The notes below the pieces were generated by a model. The model saw nothing but the letters and a program-made list of their open reading frames with translations. It was not told the DNA's origin and did not search any database. Below are positions 28,481 through 36,383 of a DNA stretch of 64,000 nt, piece by piece. Each line of letters opens with the position of its first letter. The stretch's first letter is position 1. The translations under genes were made by a program, and so were the position numbers. This stretch comes from Neotamlana sedimentorum (GTDB taxonomy: Bacteria; Bacteroidota; Bacteroidia; Flavobacteriales; Flavobacteriaceae): the NCBI RefSeq assembly GCF_000943565.1, contig NZ_JTDW01000010.1, positions 96,211 through 160,210 on the forward strand. The letters are read 5' to 3'.

Positions 28481-28589
28481 CTGTATTTAAAGTTTAGAGT
28501 TTAGCCTAATATTCATTCACACAAATGTATTGTAATTCAATAACTTAAACTTTTCTTAAAAGCTCAATATTTTTTCTCTAAAGAAAATA

Positions 28590-29462
28590 TTAAGAAGACA
28601 GACCGTATTTTCTATACTGTTGAGGAGAGACCTTGAATTTTTCTTTAAAAATTCTACTAAAATGAGACAGATTTTTAAACCCAGAATTAAATACAATATC
28701 AGAGATGCTTTGCTTAGTTGTAATCAAAAGTTTAGCTGCATAATTAAGACGCTTGTTTGTGAGCCATTTTCCCGGACTGGTATTATAATATTTGACAAAA
28801 TCTCTTTTAAAAGCAGAAAGACTTCTACTTGAAATTCGGGCAAATTCATTTAAAGTTAAACAATACATATAGTTTTTTTCCATGATCTGCCATATTGGAG
28901 GTTTTATTTCATCATTTAGGTGTAAAATATATGCAAGTAATTGCTTGTTTAATGGATTCGATAAAATATTTAAAAACAGCTCTTTAAATTTTAGTTCAAG
29001 CAATTGTTCTGTTGGTGGTATTGTTTGTTTAAAATATGGAATTAAACTATAAAAATACGTTTTTGTCACCTCGTTTAATTCTATTTTAATAAGCATATCA
29101 CTAGTTAATGTAGGGAGATTTTCAATTGGTAAACTATCCATATATTCGTTCGCAAATTGAATTAAAAATTCATCAGGAATATGAAAAGCAAGTACGTTCC
29201 AACTCTGGGCATCTGGTAACTCTTGTACATAGGCCGATTTACGCTGAAAATAAGAAGTTTGTGGTGTTACTTTCCAAGACTTTCCGCTCTGATGTAAAAT
29301 GCGTTCACCCTCCAACGAAAAAGCTATAAGGTTATAATGGTTGTATAAATTCACTAACCTGTCTATTTGTGGGCACTTATAATATACAAAAAGCAAATCT
29401 CTTACCGAAAGTTGTTTAAAAATATTAGGGTTTGCTAATCCTTCATCATAAGTGTTAATCAT
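28590..29462 (-). CDS. AraC-family transcriptional regulator
   Basis: The C-terminal 100 residues form the double helix-turn-helix DNA-binding domain (LTLNEFARISSRSLSAFKRDFVKYYNTSPGKWL and SISDIVFNSGFKNLSHFSRIFKEKFKVSPQQYR). The N-terminal 180 residues look like the cupin-type sensor domain of exchange-regulated family members. Length (290 aa) is normal. It probably controls the adjacent membrane protein gene. The ligand is unknown. Confidence 0.88.
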   Translation of the reverse strand: MINTYDEGLANPNIFKQLSVRDLLFVYYKCPQIDRLVNLYNHYNLIAFSLEGERILHQSGKSWKVTPQTSYFQRKSAYVQELPDAQSWNVLAFHIPDEFLIQFANEYMDSLPIENLPTLTSDMLIKIELNEVTKTYFYSLIPYFKQTIPPTEQLLELKFKELFLNILSNPLNKQLLAYILHLNDEIKPPIWQIMEKNYMYCLTLNEFARISSRSLSAFKRDFVKYYNTSPGKWLTNKRLNYAAKLLITTKQSISDIVFNSGFKNLSHFSRIFKEKFKVSPQQYRKYGLSS

Positions 29463-29591
29463 AGGCCGCTTTATAGAATAATTAAGAACAATTCATAAAA
29501 TTTAATATGAGTTGCAACAAAACACTTAAAAGTAACTCATTTAAAGCAAAAAAACTAACAATTAGACACTTACAGTTTAAATTACAAAAAT

Positions 29592-29705
29592 ACCCTAAAA
29601 ATCAGTACATATACGTATTTGTTATTCAATATAAAAAATAGAACTTACCAATTGTTTGGCATAAGACTTTAAAACGAACTTTATATTACTAAAGTCACCT
29701 TTCAT
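29592..29705 (+). repeat. Junction repeat D with weak core site
   Basis: Nearly identical to repeat B over about 100 bp. It ends with GTCACCTTTCAT (29694-29705), a degenerate GTT-N6-AAT. Its N6 (ACCTTT) is complementary at five of six positions to AAAGGC in the weak right-end site at 30974-30985, after the next gene. Confidence 0.6.
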
Positions 29706-29739
29706 TATGCTCTTTATAATTTGATAAAATAATATTCTT

Positions 29740-30960
29740 ATGAAAATTAGTATGCCTATTGACCCCAATAAAAGAATCGAAATTATAGATATTCTTCGCG
29801 GATTTGCACTACTAGGTATTATTTTTATGAATATGAGCTTTTTTAGCGGTTATATGTTTATGCCTTTTGATGAGTTGAAGCAAATATCGAACTTTGAGTT
29901 AGATAATAAATTATATTCTTTTTTAGGGGTAATAGTTACAGGTAAATTTTACACTATATTTTCAATTTTATTTGCTGTTGGTTTTTATATCCAATTCAAC
30001 AAAAACAGAGATAGAACTGCCGATTTTTTAAAAACCTATCGCAGAAGACTATTCATTTTATTAATTATAGGTATTCTACATACTTTATTTTGGTATGGCG
30101 ATATATTACTAACCTACTCTATTTTTGGCTTTATTCTAATTTTATTTCGAAATGTAAAACCCAAAATACTACTTCGGTGGTCATTATTTTTTCTGTTAGT
30201 CCCATTTTTATTCGATTTTGCTCTTTTACTTTATATTGAAGCCTTACAACCAAACATCCCTGCAAACACAGATGAAATACCAATGTCGCGCATTTCTTAC
30301 CCAGATATGTCGAATGTAGACCTTATTAATACATTTAGAGACGGTAGTGTTATCGAAATTTTCAAGTTAAATATTCATAATTTTATTTGGAAGCATTTAG
30401 GCTATATACCGTCAGGAGGCTATTTTACATTCCTTGGTATTTTTCTATTAGGCTACTATCTGGCATCAATAGAATTCTTTAAAAAAACACCAAAATCTAC
30501 TAAACTAATCGTAATTGTTTTAATATGTGGGATAATAATTACTATTGCTAATAAATTTTTAGGGGGCAATGCATACGGAATACCTACGCTGCAAAATATT
30601 CGCTATAAATTCTTATCTAAAGTTGGTCAATTGCTAATTAGTCTTTCTTATATCATGGCCATAATTAAAATTGCACAAACTGCAATTGGTAAAAAAGTAT
30701 TTAAATATTTAATACCTGTAGGCAGAACAGCCTTGAGTAATTACCTTATACAAACCATTTTAATGGTTGTTATTTTTTATAATTTCGGGTTTAGTTTATT
30801 CGGGAAAATAGGGTTAATTCCAACCTTCGCTATTTCTATAATTATTGTTATCATTCAAATAATTGCAAGTAATATTTGGTTAAAACACTATCGATTTGGA
30901 CCATTTGAATGGGTTTGGAGAAGCTTAACTTATAAAAAACGGATAAACATTCGACGTTAA
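29740..30960 (+). CDS. DUF418-family membrane protein
   Basis: This is a polytopic membrane protein of the DUF418/YeiB type. The N-terminal RIEIIDILRGFALLGIIFMNM is the family hallmark, followed by about nine more hydrophobic helices. The C-terminal half has VGRTALSNYLIQTILM and the end HYRFGPFEWVWRSLTY, both typical of DUF418. Such proteins resemble acyltransferase-3-like membrane enzymes, but no activity is established. Length (406 aa) is normal. It is a single-gene insert between repeats D and E. Confidence 0.88.
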   Translation: MKISMPIDPNKRIEIIDILRGFALLGIIFMNMSFFSGYMFMPFDELKQISNFELDNKLYSFLGVIVTGKFYTIFSILFAVGFYIQFNKNRDRTADFLKTYRRRLFILLIIGILHTLFWYGDILLTYSIFGFILILFRNVKPKILLRWSLFFLLVPFLFDFALLLYIEALQPNIPANTDEIPMSRISYPDMSNVDLINTFRDGSVIEIFKLNIHNFIWKHLGYIPSGGYFTFLGIFLLGYYLASIEFFKKTPKSTKLIVIVLICGIIITIANKFLGGNAYGIPTLQNIRYKFLSKVGQLLISLSYIMAIIKIAQTAIGKKVFKYLIPVGRTALSNYLIQTILMVVIFYNFGFSLFGKIGLIPTFAISIIIVIIQIIASNIWLKHYRFGPFEWVWRSLTYKKRINIRR

Positions 30961-30973
30961 AACATATAATTTA

Positions 30974-31037
30974 ACCAAAGGCAGCAGCGTGGATAAGTCA
31001 TTAAAACAGACCTGATATCAATAAAGTTGGCAATAAT
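30974..31037 (+). repeat. Short junction repeat E with core site
   Basis: A short junction: a weak right-end site ACCAAAGGCAGC (30974-30985), then GGATAAGTCATTAAAACAGA and ATATCAATAAA shared with repeats F-I, then the core GTTGGCAATAAT (31026-31037). The central hairpin and methyltransferase tail are absent. Confidence 0.7.
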
Positions 31038-31049
31038 TAAATAAAAATT

Positions 31050-32225
31050 ATGAGACTATTAACCAAATTATTAATTGTAGCAATACTGCTAATAAGCTGT
31101 TCTCAAGAACCAATAAATAGAGAACTTAAAATGGTAAGTTTTGAAGGTTCTGGCTATGAATTAGGATATCAACATGGTACACAATTAAAAGAAGAAATTG
31201 GCGAAGTAATTAAAGCTTGGAAAACGAATGTTGAAATACTATTAGATGAAGATGCGAATATTATTATAGATAATTTTTTTGATTATGCAGATTTTAGCGA
31301 ATCTATTATGAAATGGACTCCCGATTTGTATGAAGAAATTAAAGGAATCGCTGAAGGTTCAGGACAACGTTTTAATGATGTTTTTGTTTTGAATTTACTT
31401 GATGAATTTTGGGTGTATTTAGATAATAAATTTAATCATCATTGCAGTGGAATTGGTGTTCCTGCTAATAATGGAAATCCAGGTTACCTATCGCAAAACA
31501 TGGATCTTGAAAACTATACAGATGGTTTTCAGGTTCTCATGCGTTTAAATAGAACAGCTAATCGACCCGAACAGCTCATTTTAACTCATCCAGGTTTAAT
31601 AGCTTTAAATGGACTTAATGAAAAAGGTATTGGAGTGTGCGTTAATACCATAATGCAATTAAGAGCATCTGCATCCGGTTTACCAGTTGCCTTTGTGATT
31701 AGACGAATTATCAACTCAAGTGAGCGGGAGGACGTGTTAAATTTTGTGCAAAATGTAAATCATGCTTCAGGACAAAATTATATTATTGGTATTAAAGGAG
31801 ATGTTTTTGATTTTGAAGCTTCTGCGAATAAAGTTGTTCGGTTTAATCCAATGAATGCAAATGGAACGGTTTATCATACAAATCATCCTTTAGTAAACGA
31901 CGATGTAAAACCTTCATATGAAAAATATAACCCTAACTTGCCTGAAGAATCAAAACCATCAAAATTTAATAGCTTATACAGGTTTGAAGCTGTAGAAAAA
32001 AGAATAGCAACTAGCACAGAATTGAACGAATCTATTCTGATGGAAACTTTAAAATCTAAAGACAATAAAAATAATCCTGTTTGTGTTACAAATCTCAACA
32101 ATGGTTATGGATTCACTTTTGCATCAATCGTAATGGAAATATCCGAACAGCCTTATATTACACTAACTGTTGGTCCACCAGACGAATCTGAATATAAAAG
32201 ATTTGATTTTTCAAGCAATAATTAA
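31050..32225 (+). CDS. C45-type acyltransferase/hydrolase-like lipoprotein
   Basis: The protein matches the Ntn-hydrolase family that includes isopenicillin N acyltransferase and acid-ceramidase-like enzymes, which self-cleave before a Cys and then cut amide bonds. A lipoprotein signal (ILLISCSQEP) comes first. The N-terminal domain has GSGYELGYQHGTQLKEEI, and the likely autoprocessing site is at NHHCSGIGVP (Cys about residue 132), followed by GYLSQNMDLE and GLNEKGIGVCVNT. Length (391 aa) fits the unprocessed precursor. It forms a single-gene cassette bounded by GTT-GGCAAT-AAT and ACT-ATTGCC-AAC, whose N6 parts are perfectly complementary. Confidence 0.82.
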   Translation: MRLLTKLLIVAILLISCSQEPINRELKMVSFEGSGYELGYQHGTQLKEEIGEVIKAWKTNVEILLDEDANIIIDNFFDYADFSESIMKWTPDLYEEIKGIAEGSGQRFNDVFVLNLLDEFWVYLDNKFNHHCSGIGVPANNGNPGYLSQNMDLENYTDGFQVLMRLNRTANRPEQLILTHPGLIALNGLNEKGIGVCVNTIMQLRASASGLPVAFVIRRIINSSEREDVLNFVQNVNHASGQNYIIGIKGDVFDFEASANKVVRFNPMNANGTVYHTNHPLVNDDVKPSYEKYNPNLPEESKPSKFNSLYRFEAVEKRIATSTELNESILMETLKSKDNKNNPVCVTNLNNGYGFTFASIVMEISEQPYITLTVGPPDESEYKRFDFSSNN

Positions 32226-32227
32226 TA

Positions 32228-32497
32228 ACTATTGCCAACACCGCATATAATTTATTGCTAGTTCTCGTTTACTTACAAAAATCATAGCTAATTAAACTTA
32301 GCCTTCTTACTACCTTCGTACATTACATATTTTACCAAACACGATTCTATTTTCGCGTAGTTTGTTTTATTTTAATAACAAATCACTAAAAAATACGTAG
32401 ATATACGTATTTGCTTTTTTACAGAAAAAGTCGAACTTGCTTAGCATTCGGTATAAGTCATTAAAACAGACGTTATATCAATAAAGTCGTAACATTT
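32228..32497 (+). repeat. Junction repeat F
   Basis: Begins with the right-end site ACTATTGCCAAC (32228-32239) of the preceding cassette and continues ACCGCATATAA. The minus strand of 32288-32360 encodes KIESRL/CLVKYVMYEGSKKAKFN-like sequence plus stop, a copy of the methyltransferase C-terminus. The AT-rich part includes the palindrome ATACGTA-GATA-TACGTAT. It ends ATATCAATAAA then GTCGTAACATTT (32486-32497), a variant core. It fills the 276-bp gene gap. Confidence 0.85.
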
Positions 32498-32501
32498 AAA
32501 A

Positions 32502-32984
32502 ATGAGATATCTAATATTAATTTTTGCTCTTTTTTTTGGAATTCAAACGGTTATTTCACAAAACATATTGGAATCTGACAGTTTACAAATTGTAAATAAA
32601 ATTGACGATTGGAATAGGGCTTGGAAAACCAAAGACGTGGAATTAGCCTGTAAATGGTATTCAGAAAATGCTGATTTTACTAATGCATTCGGATTTAATC
32701 GAATAGGTCAATTAGAAATACAAAAATATCTAACTGAAGTTTTTGGATTTGACTTTGTAATGGCTGGAAATACTGAACAGACTTCATTAAAACTCAAAAA
32801 AATATCTGACAAAGCAATTTTAGCTATTACAACTGTTGATCGGAAAGGACAAAAAACAGCGAACAACAAAAATTTGGAAACTCGAAAAACTACCCATTAT
32901 CGATTATTTGAAAAAACTGAACAATGGAAAATTACGGCACACCTTATTTCAGATGCAAGAAGTATTAATACGAAAAAACACTAA
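32502..32984 (+). CDS. Secreted SnoaL/NTF2-like protein
   Basis: A Sec signal peptide (FFGIQTVISQN) precedes an NTF2-like cone fold of about 130 residues: IVNKIDDWNRAWKTKDVELACKWYSENADFTNAFG is the usual start of SgcJ/EcaC-type members, and KTTHYRLFEKTEQWKITAHLISDARSI the end. Such domains serve as enzymes or as ligand carriers, and the pocket residues do not settle which. The start codon lies 5 bp after the variant core of repeat F. Another NTF2-like gene follows it. Confidence 0.75.
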   Translation: MRYLILIFALFFGIQTVISQNILESDSLQIVNKIDDWNRAWKTKDVELACKWYSENADFTNAFGFNRIGQLEIQKYLTEVFGFDFVMAGNTEQTSLKLKKISDKAILAITTVDRKGQKTANNKNLETRKTTHYRLFEKTEQWKITAHLISDARSINTKKH

Positions 32985-32997
32985 AACGTTTTACAAA

Positions 32998-33134
32998 CTT
33001 AAGACGTGTATAATTAATTGTTTGGTTCGTGTGTACTCGGAAAATTCCTGTGGAATTTTCCTCTGGTCTGTTTTCTTTTATTAATTTAGACCTAGCCAAC
33101 ACAACGAAATCATACACAACACGTTATGTGCAAT
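32998..33134 (+). repeat. Compact attC-like junction (hairpin module only)
   Basis: This is the simplest junction, with no methyltransferase tail. The arms GTGTATAATTAATTGT (left) and the reverse of ACAACGAAATCATACAC (right) form an imperfect inverted repeat. The centre is a perfect 10-bp hairpin GGAAAATTCC-TGT-GGAATTTTCC (33039-33061). It ends with the core GTTATGTGCAAT (33123-33134). Its length, about 135 bp, is within the range of long integron attC sites. I could not find the matching right-end box for the gene before it. Confidence 0.75.
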
Positions 33135-33148
33135 TAAAACCAACCAAT

Positions 33149-33637
33149 ATGAAAAATTTAAAATTACAATTATGTCTAATGACATTTATGACATGTTTTC
33201 TCATCGGATGTAAAAATGACATTAAAGAAGGACTTGCAACAAAAACTTCTGATTCAGAACTGACAACCCTTATAACAAAACAAGTTGACAGTCTTTATTC
33301 AGTTTATGAAAAGTTTGATTATGATTGGATAGAATTTTACGCTGATAACTACGATGCAATTTATCCAAATTCAACAATTCAACATTTAACAAAAGATTCT
33401 TTAAAAGCACAATGGGAACAGATTTACACTAAATATGATGTACAACTTATTCATCGAGGAAGACCAACTATCATTCCGTCGGAAGATATGGCTATTTCAT
33501 ATAACACCTTTAATGAAATATTTATTAATAAAGAAAGTTCGGATACTATAAAAAATGTTGGTACATACATTATTAATTGGAAAAGACAATCAGATGATTC
33601 TTGGAAAATAGTATTTGAAACTTTACAAAATCATTGA
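33149..33637 (+). CDS. NTF2-like lipoprotein
   Basis: The start at 33149 gives a lipoprotein signal (MTFMTCFLIGCKND); the longer in-frame ORF from 33029 would run through the repeat. After a linker, SVYEKFDYDWIEFYADNYDAIYPNSTIQHLTKDSLKAQW and NVGTYIINWKRQSDDSWKIVFETLQNH indicate an NTF2/DUF4440-like fold. It may be a small-molecule-binding or steroid-isomerase-like protein; no catalytic set is clear. It is a single-gene cassette with left core GTT-ATGTGC-AAT and right site ACT-GCACAC-AAC, complementary at five of six variable positions. Confidence 0.7.
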   Translation: MKNLKLQLCLMTFMTCFLIGCKNDIKEGLATKTSDSELTTLITKQVDSLYSVYEKFDYDWIEFYADNYDAIYPNSTIQHLTKDSLKAQWEQIYTKYDVQLIHRGRPTIIPSEDMAISYNTFNEIFINKESSDTIKNVGTYIINWKRQSDDSWKIVFETLQNH

Positions 33638-33639
33638 AA

Positions 33640-34002
33640 ACTGCACACAACAACGTGCATAATTACTTGCTAGGTCTAGCTTGCTTACGAATATTTCTGC
33701 AGAATATTCTATCTGTGTTTTATTTACTAAATTAGTTCCTCAAACACGCAACTAACCATACACAACACGATAAGCACCAAAACCCTAGCTAATTAAACTT
33801 AGCCTTCTTACTACCTTCGTACATTACATATTTTACCAAACACGATTCCATTTTTGCGTGGTTTGTTTTATTTTTAAAAATAATAAATCACTAAAAAATA
33901 CGCGTATTTACGTATTTACTTTTTTACAAAAAAAATGCAACTTGCTTATCGTCTGATATAAATCATTCAAACAGACGTTATATCAATAAAGTTACCCAAC
34001 AT
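33640..34002 (+). repeat. Junction repeat G
   Basis: Starts with ACTGCACACAAC (33640-33651), then AACGTGCATAATT and a hairpin GAATATT/AATATTC (33689-33709) at the place where the compact junction has its 10-bp hairpin. The element GATAAGCACC (33769-33778) follows, then the methyltransferase tail (stop complement at 33789-33791), the AT-rich segment, ATATCAATAAA and the core GTTACCCAACAT (33991-34002). It explains almost all of the 395-bp gap between genes. Confidence 0.85.
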
Positions 34003-34032
34003 TTGAAAAAAACTTGCTCTATTCAACTATAT

Positions 34033-34209
34033 CTAGTTTTCATTTTTATAGAATTCAATTTCTCTTTCAAAATAAACTTCTTCTTTTTCTTCTGGATGAT
34101 TATATACATCACAATAGTAGACTTTTCTAGCAAAAATTCTAACTTTTAGAGATTTTGTAGGATTAACTTTTGCACACACTATATCACCTGATTTAAATAA
34201 ATTACTCAT
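34033..34209 (-). CDS. Small YodC/DUF2158-like protein
   Basis: A 58-residue ORF beginning MSNLFKSGDIVCAKVNPTKS, which resembles the start of YodC/DUF2158 proteins (FxxGDxVxLK, then a Cys-containing strand). The rest is charged (YNHPEEKEEVYFEREIEFY). It is cytosolic, with no signal. It is the last gene of a minus-strand cluster with a cupin, a lysine-rich peptide, a CsbD-like protein and an AraC regulator, all within one cassette. Function is unknown. Confidence 0.6.
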   Translation of the reverse strand: MSNLFKSGDIVCAKVNPTKSLKVRIFARKVYYCDVYNHPEEKEEVYFEREIEFYKNEN

Positions 34210-34225
34210 AATTATTGTTTTTATT

Positions 34226-34576
34226 CTATGGTTCTAAATCATCATAGCCACTTTTTAAAATTATTGAGAGCATCTTAAATCTTTCATTTGCTTCAATTGT
34301 GTATAGGATATGACCTGGAATAATCATGGAATCATTCTCTTGTAAGTAAGTAGATATGTCTTCTACCACAATTTCTGCTTTTCCTTCAATGACATTCACA
34401 AAAGTTGAAAAAGGTGTTAGTTTGGGCTTATACACTTTACCATAATCCAACGCTAAAGCCTTTATATTGCCTGTTTTTTTATTTAAAATGTGCTTAACAA
34501 TTATGGTATTGGAAACATACTTTAGTTTATCGCTAATGTTAAATGCCTTAAGGTTTTCAAATTCATAATTATTCAT
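34226..34576 (-). CDS. Small cupin-domain protein
   Basis: A single cupin barrel of 116 residues: FSTFVNVIEGKAEIVVEDISTYLQENDSMIIPGHILYTIEAN covers the second cupin motif region with G(X)5PxGH-like spacing (IIPGHILY). The first motif has few of the usual His ligands, so metal binding is doubtful and a small-molecule-binding role is possible. It has no signal peptide. The gene lies 16 bp from the YodC-like gene and 14 bp from the lysine-rich peptide, consistent with one operon. Confidence 0.75.
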   Translation of the reverse strand: MNNYEFENLKAFNISDKLKYVSNTIIVKHILNKKTGNIKALALDYGKVYKPKLTPFSTFVNVIEGKAEIVVEDISTYLQENDSMIIPGHILYTIEANERFKMLSIILKSGYDDLEP

Positions 34577-34590
34577 AATGCAAATTGTAT

Positions 34591-34704
34591 TTACTCATCT
34601 TTTTTGATTCGTCTCTTTTCTGCTTTAGCTTGTTTCTTTTCTTTAGCTGTCCTAGTTGGTGCTGTTTTACTGTTTTTAGCTTTGCCGCTTTTTTCTTTTG
34701 ACAT
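34591..34704 (-). CDS. Lysine-rich 37-residue peptide
   Basis: The ORF starts MSKEKSGKAKNSKTAPTRTA and is almost entirely Lys, Ala, Thr and Arg, with net charge strongly positive. Similar short basic proteins are common in flavobacterial stress clusters and may bind nucleic acid, but I know of no assigned function. It lies 14 bp upstream of the cupin gene on the same strand, which supports it being translated. Confidence 0.55.
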   Translation of the reverse strand: MSKEKSGKAKNSKTAPTRTAKEKKQAKAEKRRIKKDE

Positions 34705-34800
34705 GATTATAATTTTTAGACGTTAATTAATAAGGATTTATAGTCTATTTATATGGTTGAAAAAGCTAAGTATATATACCCTATATTTTACCAAAACAAG

Positions 34801-34824
34801 AAAGCAGACTTTTAAGTCTGCTTT
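34801..34824. terminator. Hairpin between the stress genes
   Basis: A stem AAAGCAGACT/AGTCTGCTTT (34801-34810 with 34815-34824) with a T run on the plus side and A residues on the left. It lies in the 314-bp gap between the lysine-rich peptide gene and the CsbD-like gene. That gap also contains the terminator at 34967 and presumably a promoter for the first operon; I see no further gene there. Confidence 0.6.
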
Positions 34825-34966
34825 TCTAATCCCAGATAATTTAATTTACCTAGACTTCTCTAACTGATTAATAGCTTTACAAAGTTAACGATGAGATTGT
34901 TTATTAAGTTATACACCTTGTAGCCATAGTTACATAAATCACTGATTTAAAATAAAGACCATAAAA

Positions 34967-34994
34967 AAGAACAGTTTAGTAAAAAACTGTTCTT
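34967..34994 (-). terminator. Terminator after the CsbD-like gene
   Basis: An 11-bp perfect stem AAGAACAGTTT/AAACTGTTCTT (34967-34977 with 34984-34994), followed on the minus strand by T residues. It lies 25 bp past the stop of the CsbD-like gene. Confidence 0.75.
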
Positions 34995-35018
34995 AATTCA
35001 TAGACTTAACTTAATATT

Positions 35019-35264
35019 CTAGATTGCATTTGCAATGCTTTTATAATTTGATTTCAAGATACCTACAACTTCATTTCTGTCCTTCTGTAACTTGTTTTCT
35101 AATCTTTTGATTAAATCTAATTCTTTACCACTTTCAAATTTCACATCTTCTGAAGTTAATTTTGGATATTTTACCTTCAAGGCTTGAGATTGTTTGTCCC
35201 AATCACCACTAAATTTAAATAGCTCACTTGTTTTTTTCTCGCCTTCTTTGTTCTTGGTTTCCAT
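35019..35264 (-). CDS. CsbD-like small stress protein
   Basis: This 81-residue hydrophilic protein aligns by eye with CsbD-type proteins: SGDWDKQSQALKVKYPKLTSEDVKFESGKELDLIKRLENKLQK matches the pattern W..(Q)..LK.K...LT..D....G....L...L. CsbD proteins accumulate under general stress in many bacteria, with no known mechanism. It is expressed alone, between its own terminator and the AraC-type gene, in the minus-strand cassette. Confidence 0.6.
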   Translation of the reverse strand: METKNKEGEKKTSELFKFSGDWDKQSQALKVKYPKLTSEDVKFESGKELDLIKRLENKLQKDRNEVVGILKSNYKSIANAI

Positions 35265-35364
35265 AATTATGTATTTAAAGTAGTGCTTAATTGTACTACT
35301 ATCACAAAGATGACGGCAACTACCTTAAATTGTGTTACACAACTGACATTTAACATTACACATG

Positions 35365-35925
35365 TTACAGATTCTCTAGATTCTGCTTTCTTTTTTGTCC
35401 TATTTTTTTATAAAAAGTAGGTGTATGTCCAGTAACTTTTTTGAATTGATTAGACAAATGAGCAACACTACTGTAATTTAATTTATAGGCGATTTCAGTG
35501 AGATTAAGTTCGTTGTAAAGAATCAATTCTTTTGCCCTTTCTATTTTGTGTTTAATAATAAAATGCTGAATAGTAATTCCTTTTACTTCTGAAAACAAAT
35601 TTGATAAATACGTGTAATCATAATTCAATTTTTGTGCTATGTAATCTGAATAATTAACTTTTAGGACTTCATCGGAATAATGAATCATTTCTATAATCAC
35701 GTTTTTAATTTTATCAATAAGAATACTTCTATTATCATCTATTAATTCTAACCCTGATTTAGCTAAATTTAATTTGAATTCTTGTTTTTGAGATTCAGAA
35801 ATATCTTCTTTTATTTCAATCATTCCAAGCTCAACACTTATATAGTGCAAACCCAGTTTTTCTAGCTCATTTTTAACGAAAAGCTTGCATCTTAAGCTTA
35901 CCATGTATTTAATATAAAGCTTCAT
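35365..35925 (-). CDS. AraC-type regulator with short N-terminal domain
   Basis: The C-terminal half is an AraC helix-turn-helix domain (YDYTYLSNLFSEVKGITIQHFIIKHKIERAKELI, LTEIAYKLNYSSVAHLSNQFKKVTGHTPTFYKK). The N-terminal 75 residues (KLYIKYMVSLRCKLFVKNELEKLGL) are compact and not cupin-like; they recall the small ferredoxin-like domain found on some Bacteroidota regulators. Length (187 aa) is short for AraC proteins but the frame is whole. It likely controls the stress-type genes in the same cassette. Confidence 0.8.
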   Translation of the reverse strand: MKLYIKYMVSLRCKLFVKNELEKLGLHYISVELGMIEIKEDISESQKQEFKLNLAKSGLELIDDNRSILIDKIKNVIIEMIHYSDEVLKVNYSDYIAQKLNYDYTYLSNLFSEVKGITIQHFIIKHKIERAKELILYNELNLTEIAYKLNYSSVAHLSNQFKKVTGHTPTFYKKIGQKRKQNLENL

Positions 35926-36013
35926 TAATTTTTAGGAATTAAAATGCGTTTCTTATTTAGTTAAAGATAAACTATATAAGTCATTTTGTATAGAAAGTTG
36001 ACTGAAAGAAAAA

Positions 36014-36372
36014 ACGTTGGGTAACACCGTATAAAATTAATTGCTTGGTTCTTGCCTACTTGGAAAATCCTCGCGGACTTTCTATATGTGATTTATTTGC
36101 TAAATCTAGTGCTTAAACACGCAACTAACCATACACAAAACCGATAACCACCAAAAAACCAACTAACTAAACTTAGCCTTTTTACTACCTTCGTACATTA
36201 CGTATTCTACCAAACACGATTCTATTTTCGCATGGTTTGCTTTATTCAATAACAAATCACTAAAAAAATAAGTATATATACCTATTTGCTTTTTAACAGA
36301 AAAAGGCGAACTTGCTTATCGTCTGATATAAGTCATTAAAACAGACGTTATATCAATAAAGTTATGTGTAAT
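36014..36372 (+). repeat. Junction repeat H
   Basis: Starts with ACGTTGGGTAAC (36014-36025), whose N6 is perfectly complementary to the ACCCAA of the core at 33991. A hairpin GGAAAATCC-TCGC-GGACTTTC (36062-36082) follows, with one mismatch, at the same place as in the compact junction. Then come CCGATAACCACC, the methyltransferase tail (stop complement at 36163-36165, last residue changed to Ser), the AT-rich part and the core GTTATGTGTAAT (36361-36372). With short flanks it accounts for the 458-bp gap. Confidence 0.85.
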
Positions 36373-36383
36373 AAAACTATGCT

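Noticed and set aside
28620..28832. Plus-strand ORF opposite the AraC gene, and similar antisense ORFs elsewhere (309-662, 15894-16205, 57688-58056)
   Set aside because: They lie fully inside well-supported genes on the other strand and have no family resemblance.
32836..33084. 82-codon ORF overlapping the end of the SnoaL-like gene
   Set aside because: It overlaps the SnoaL-like gene in another frame and runs through the hairpin repeat. The composition does not suggest a real protein.
27571..33990. ATACGTA...TACGTAT palindromes in the repeats as binding sites of a known regulator
   Set aside because: The palindrome is clear in repeat F but altered in G and H, and I cannot link it to a particular regulator family, so it is only noted in the repeat entry.
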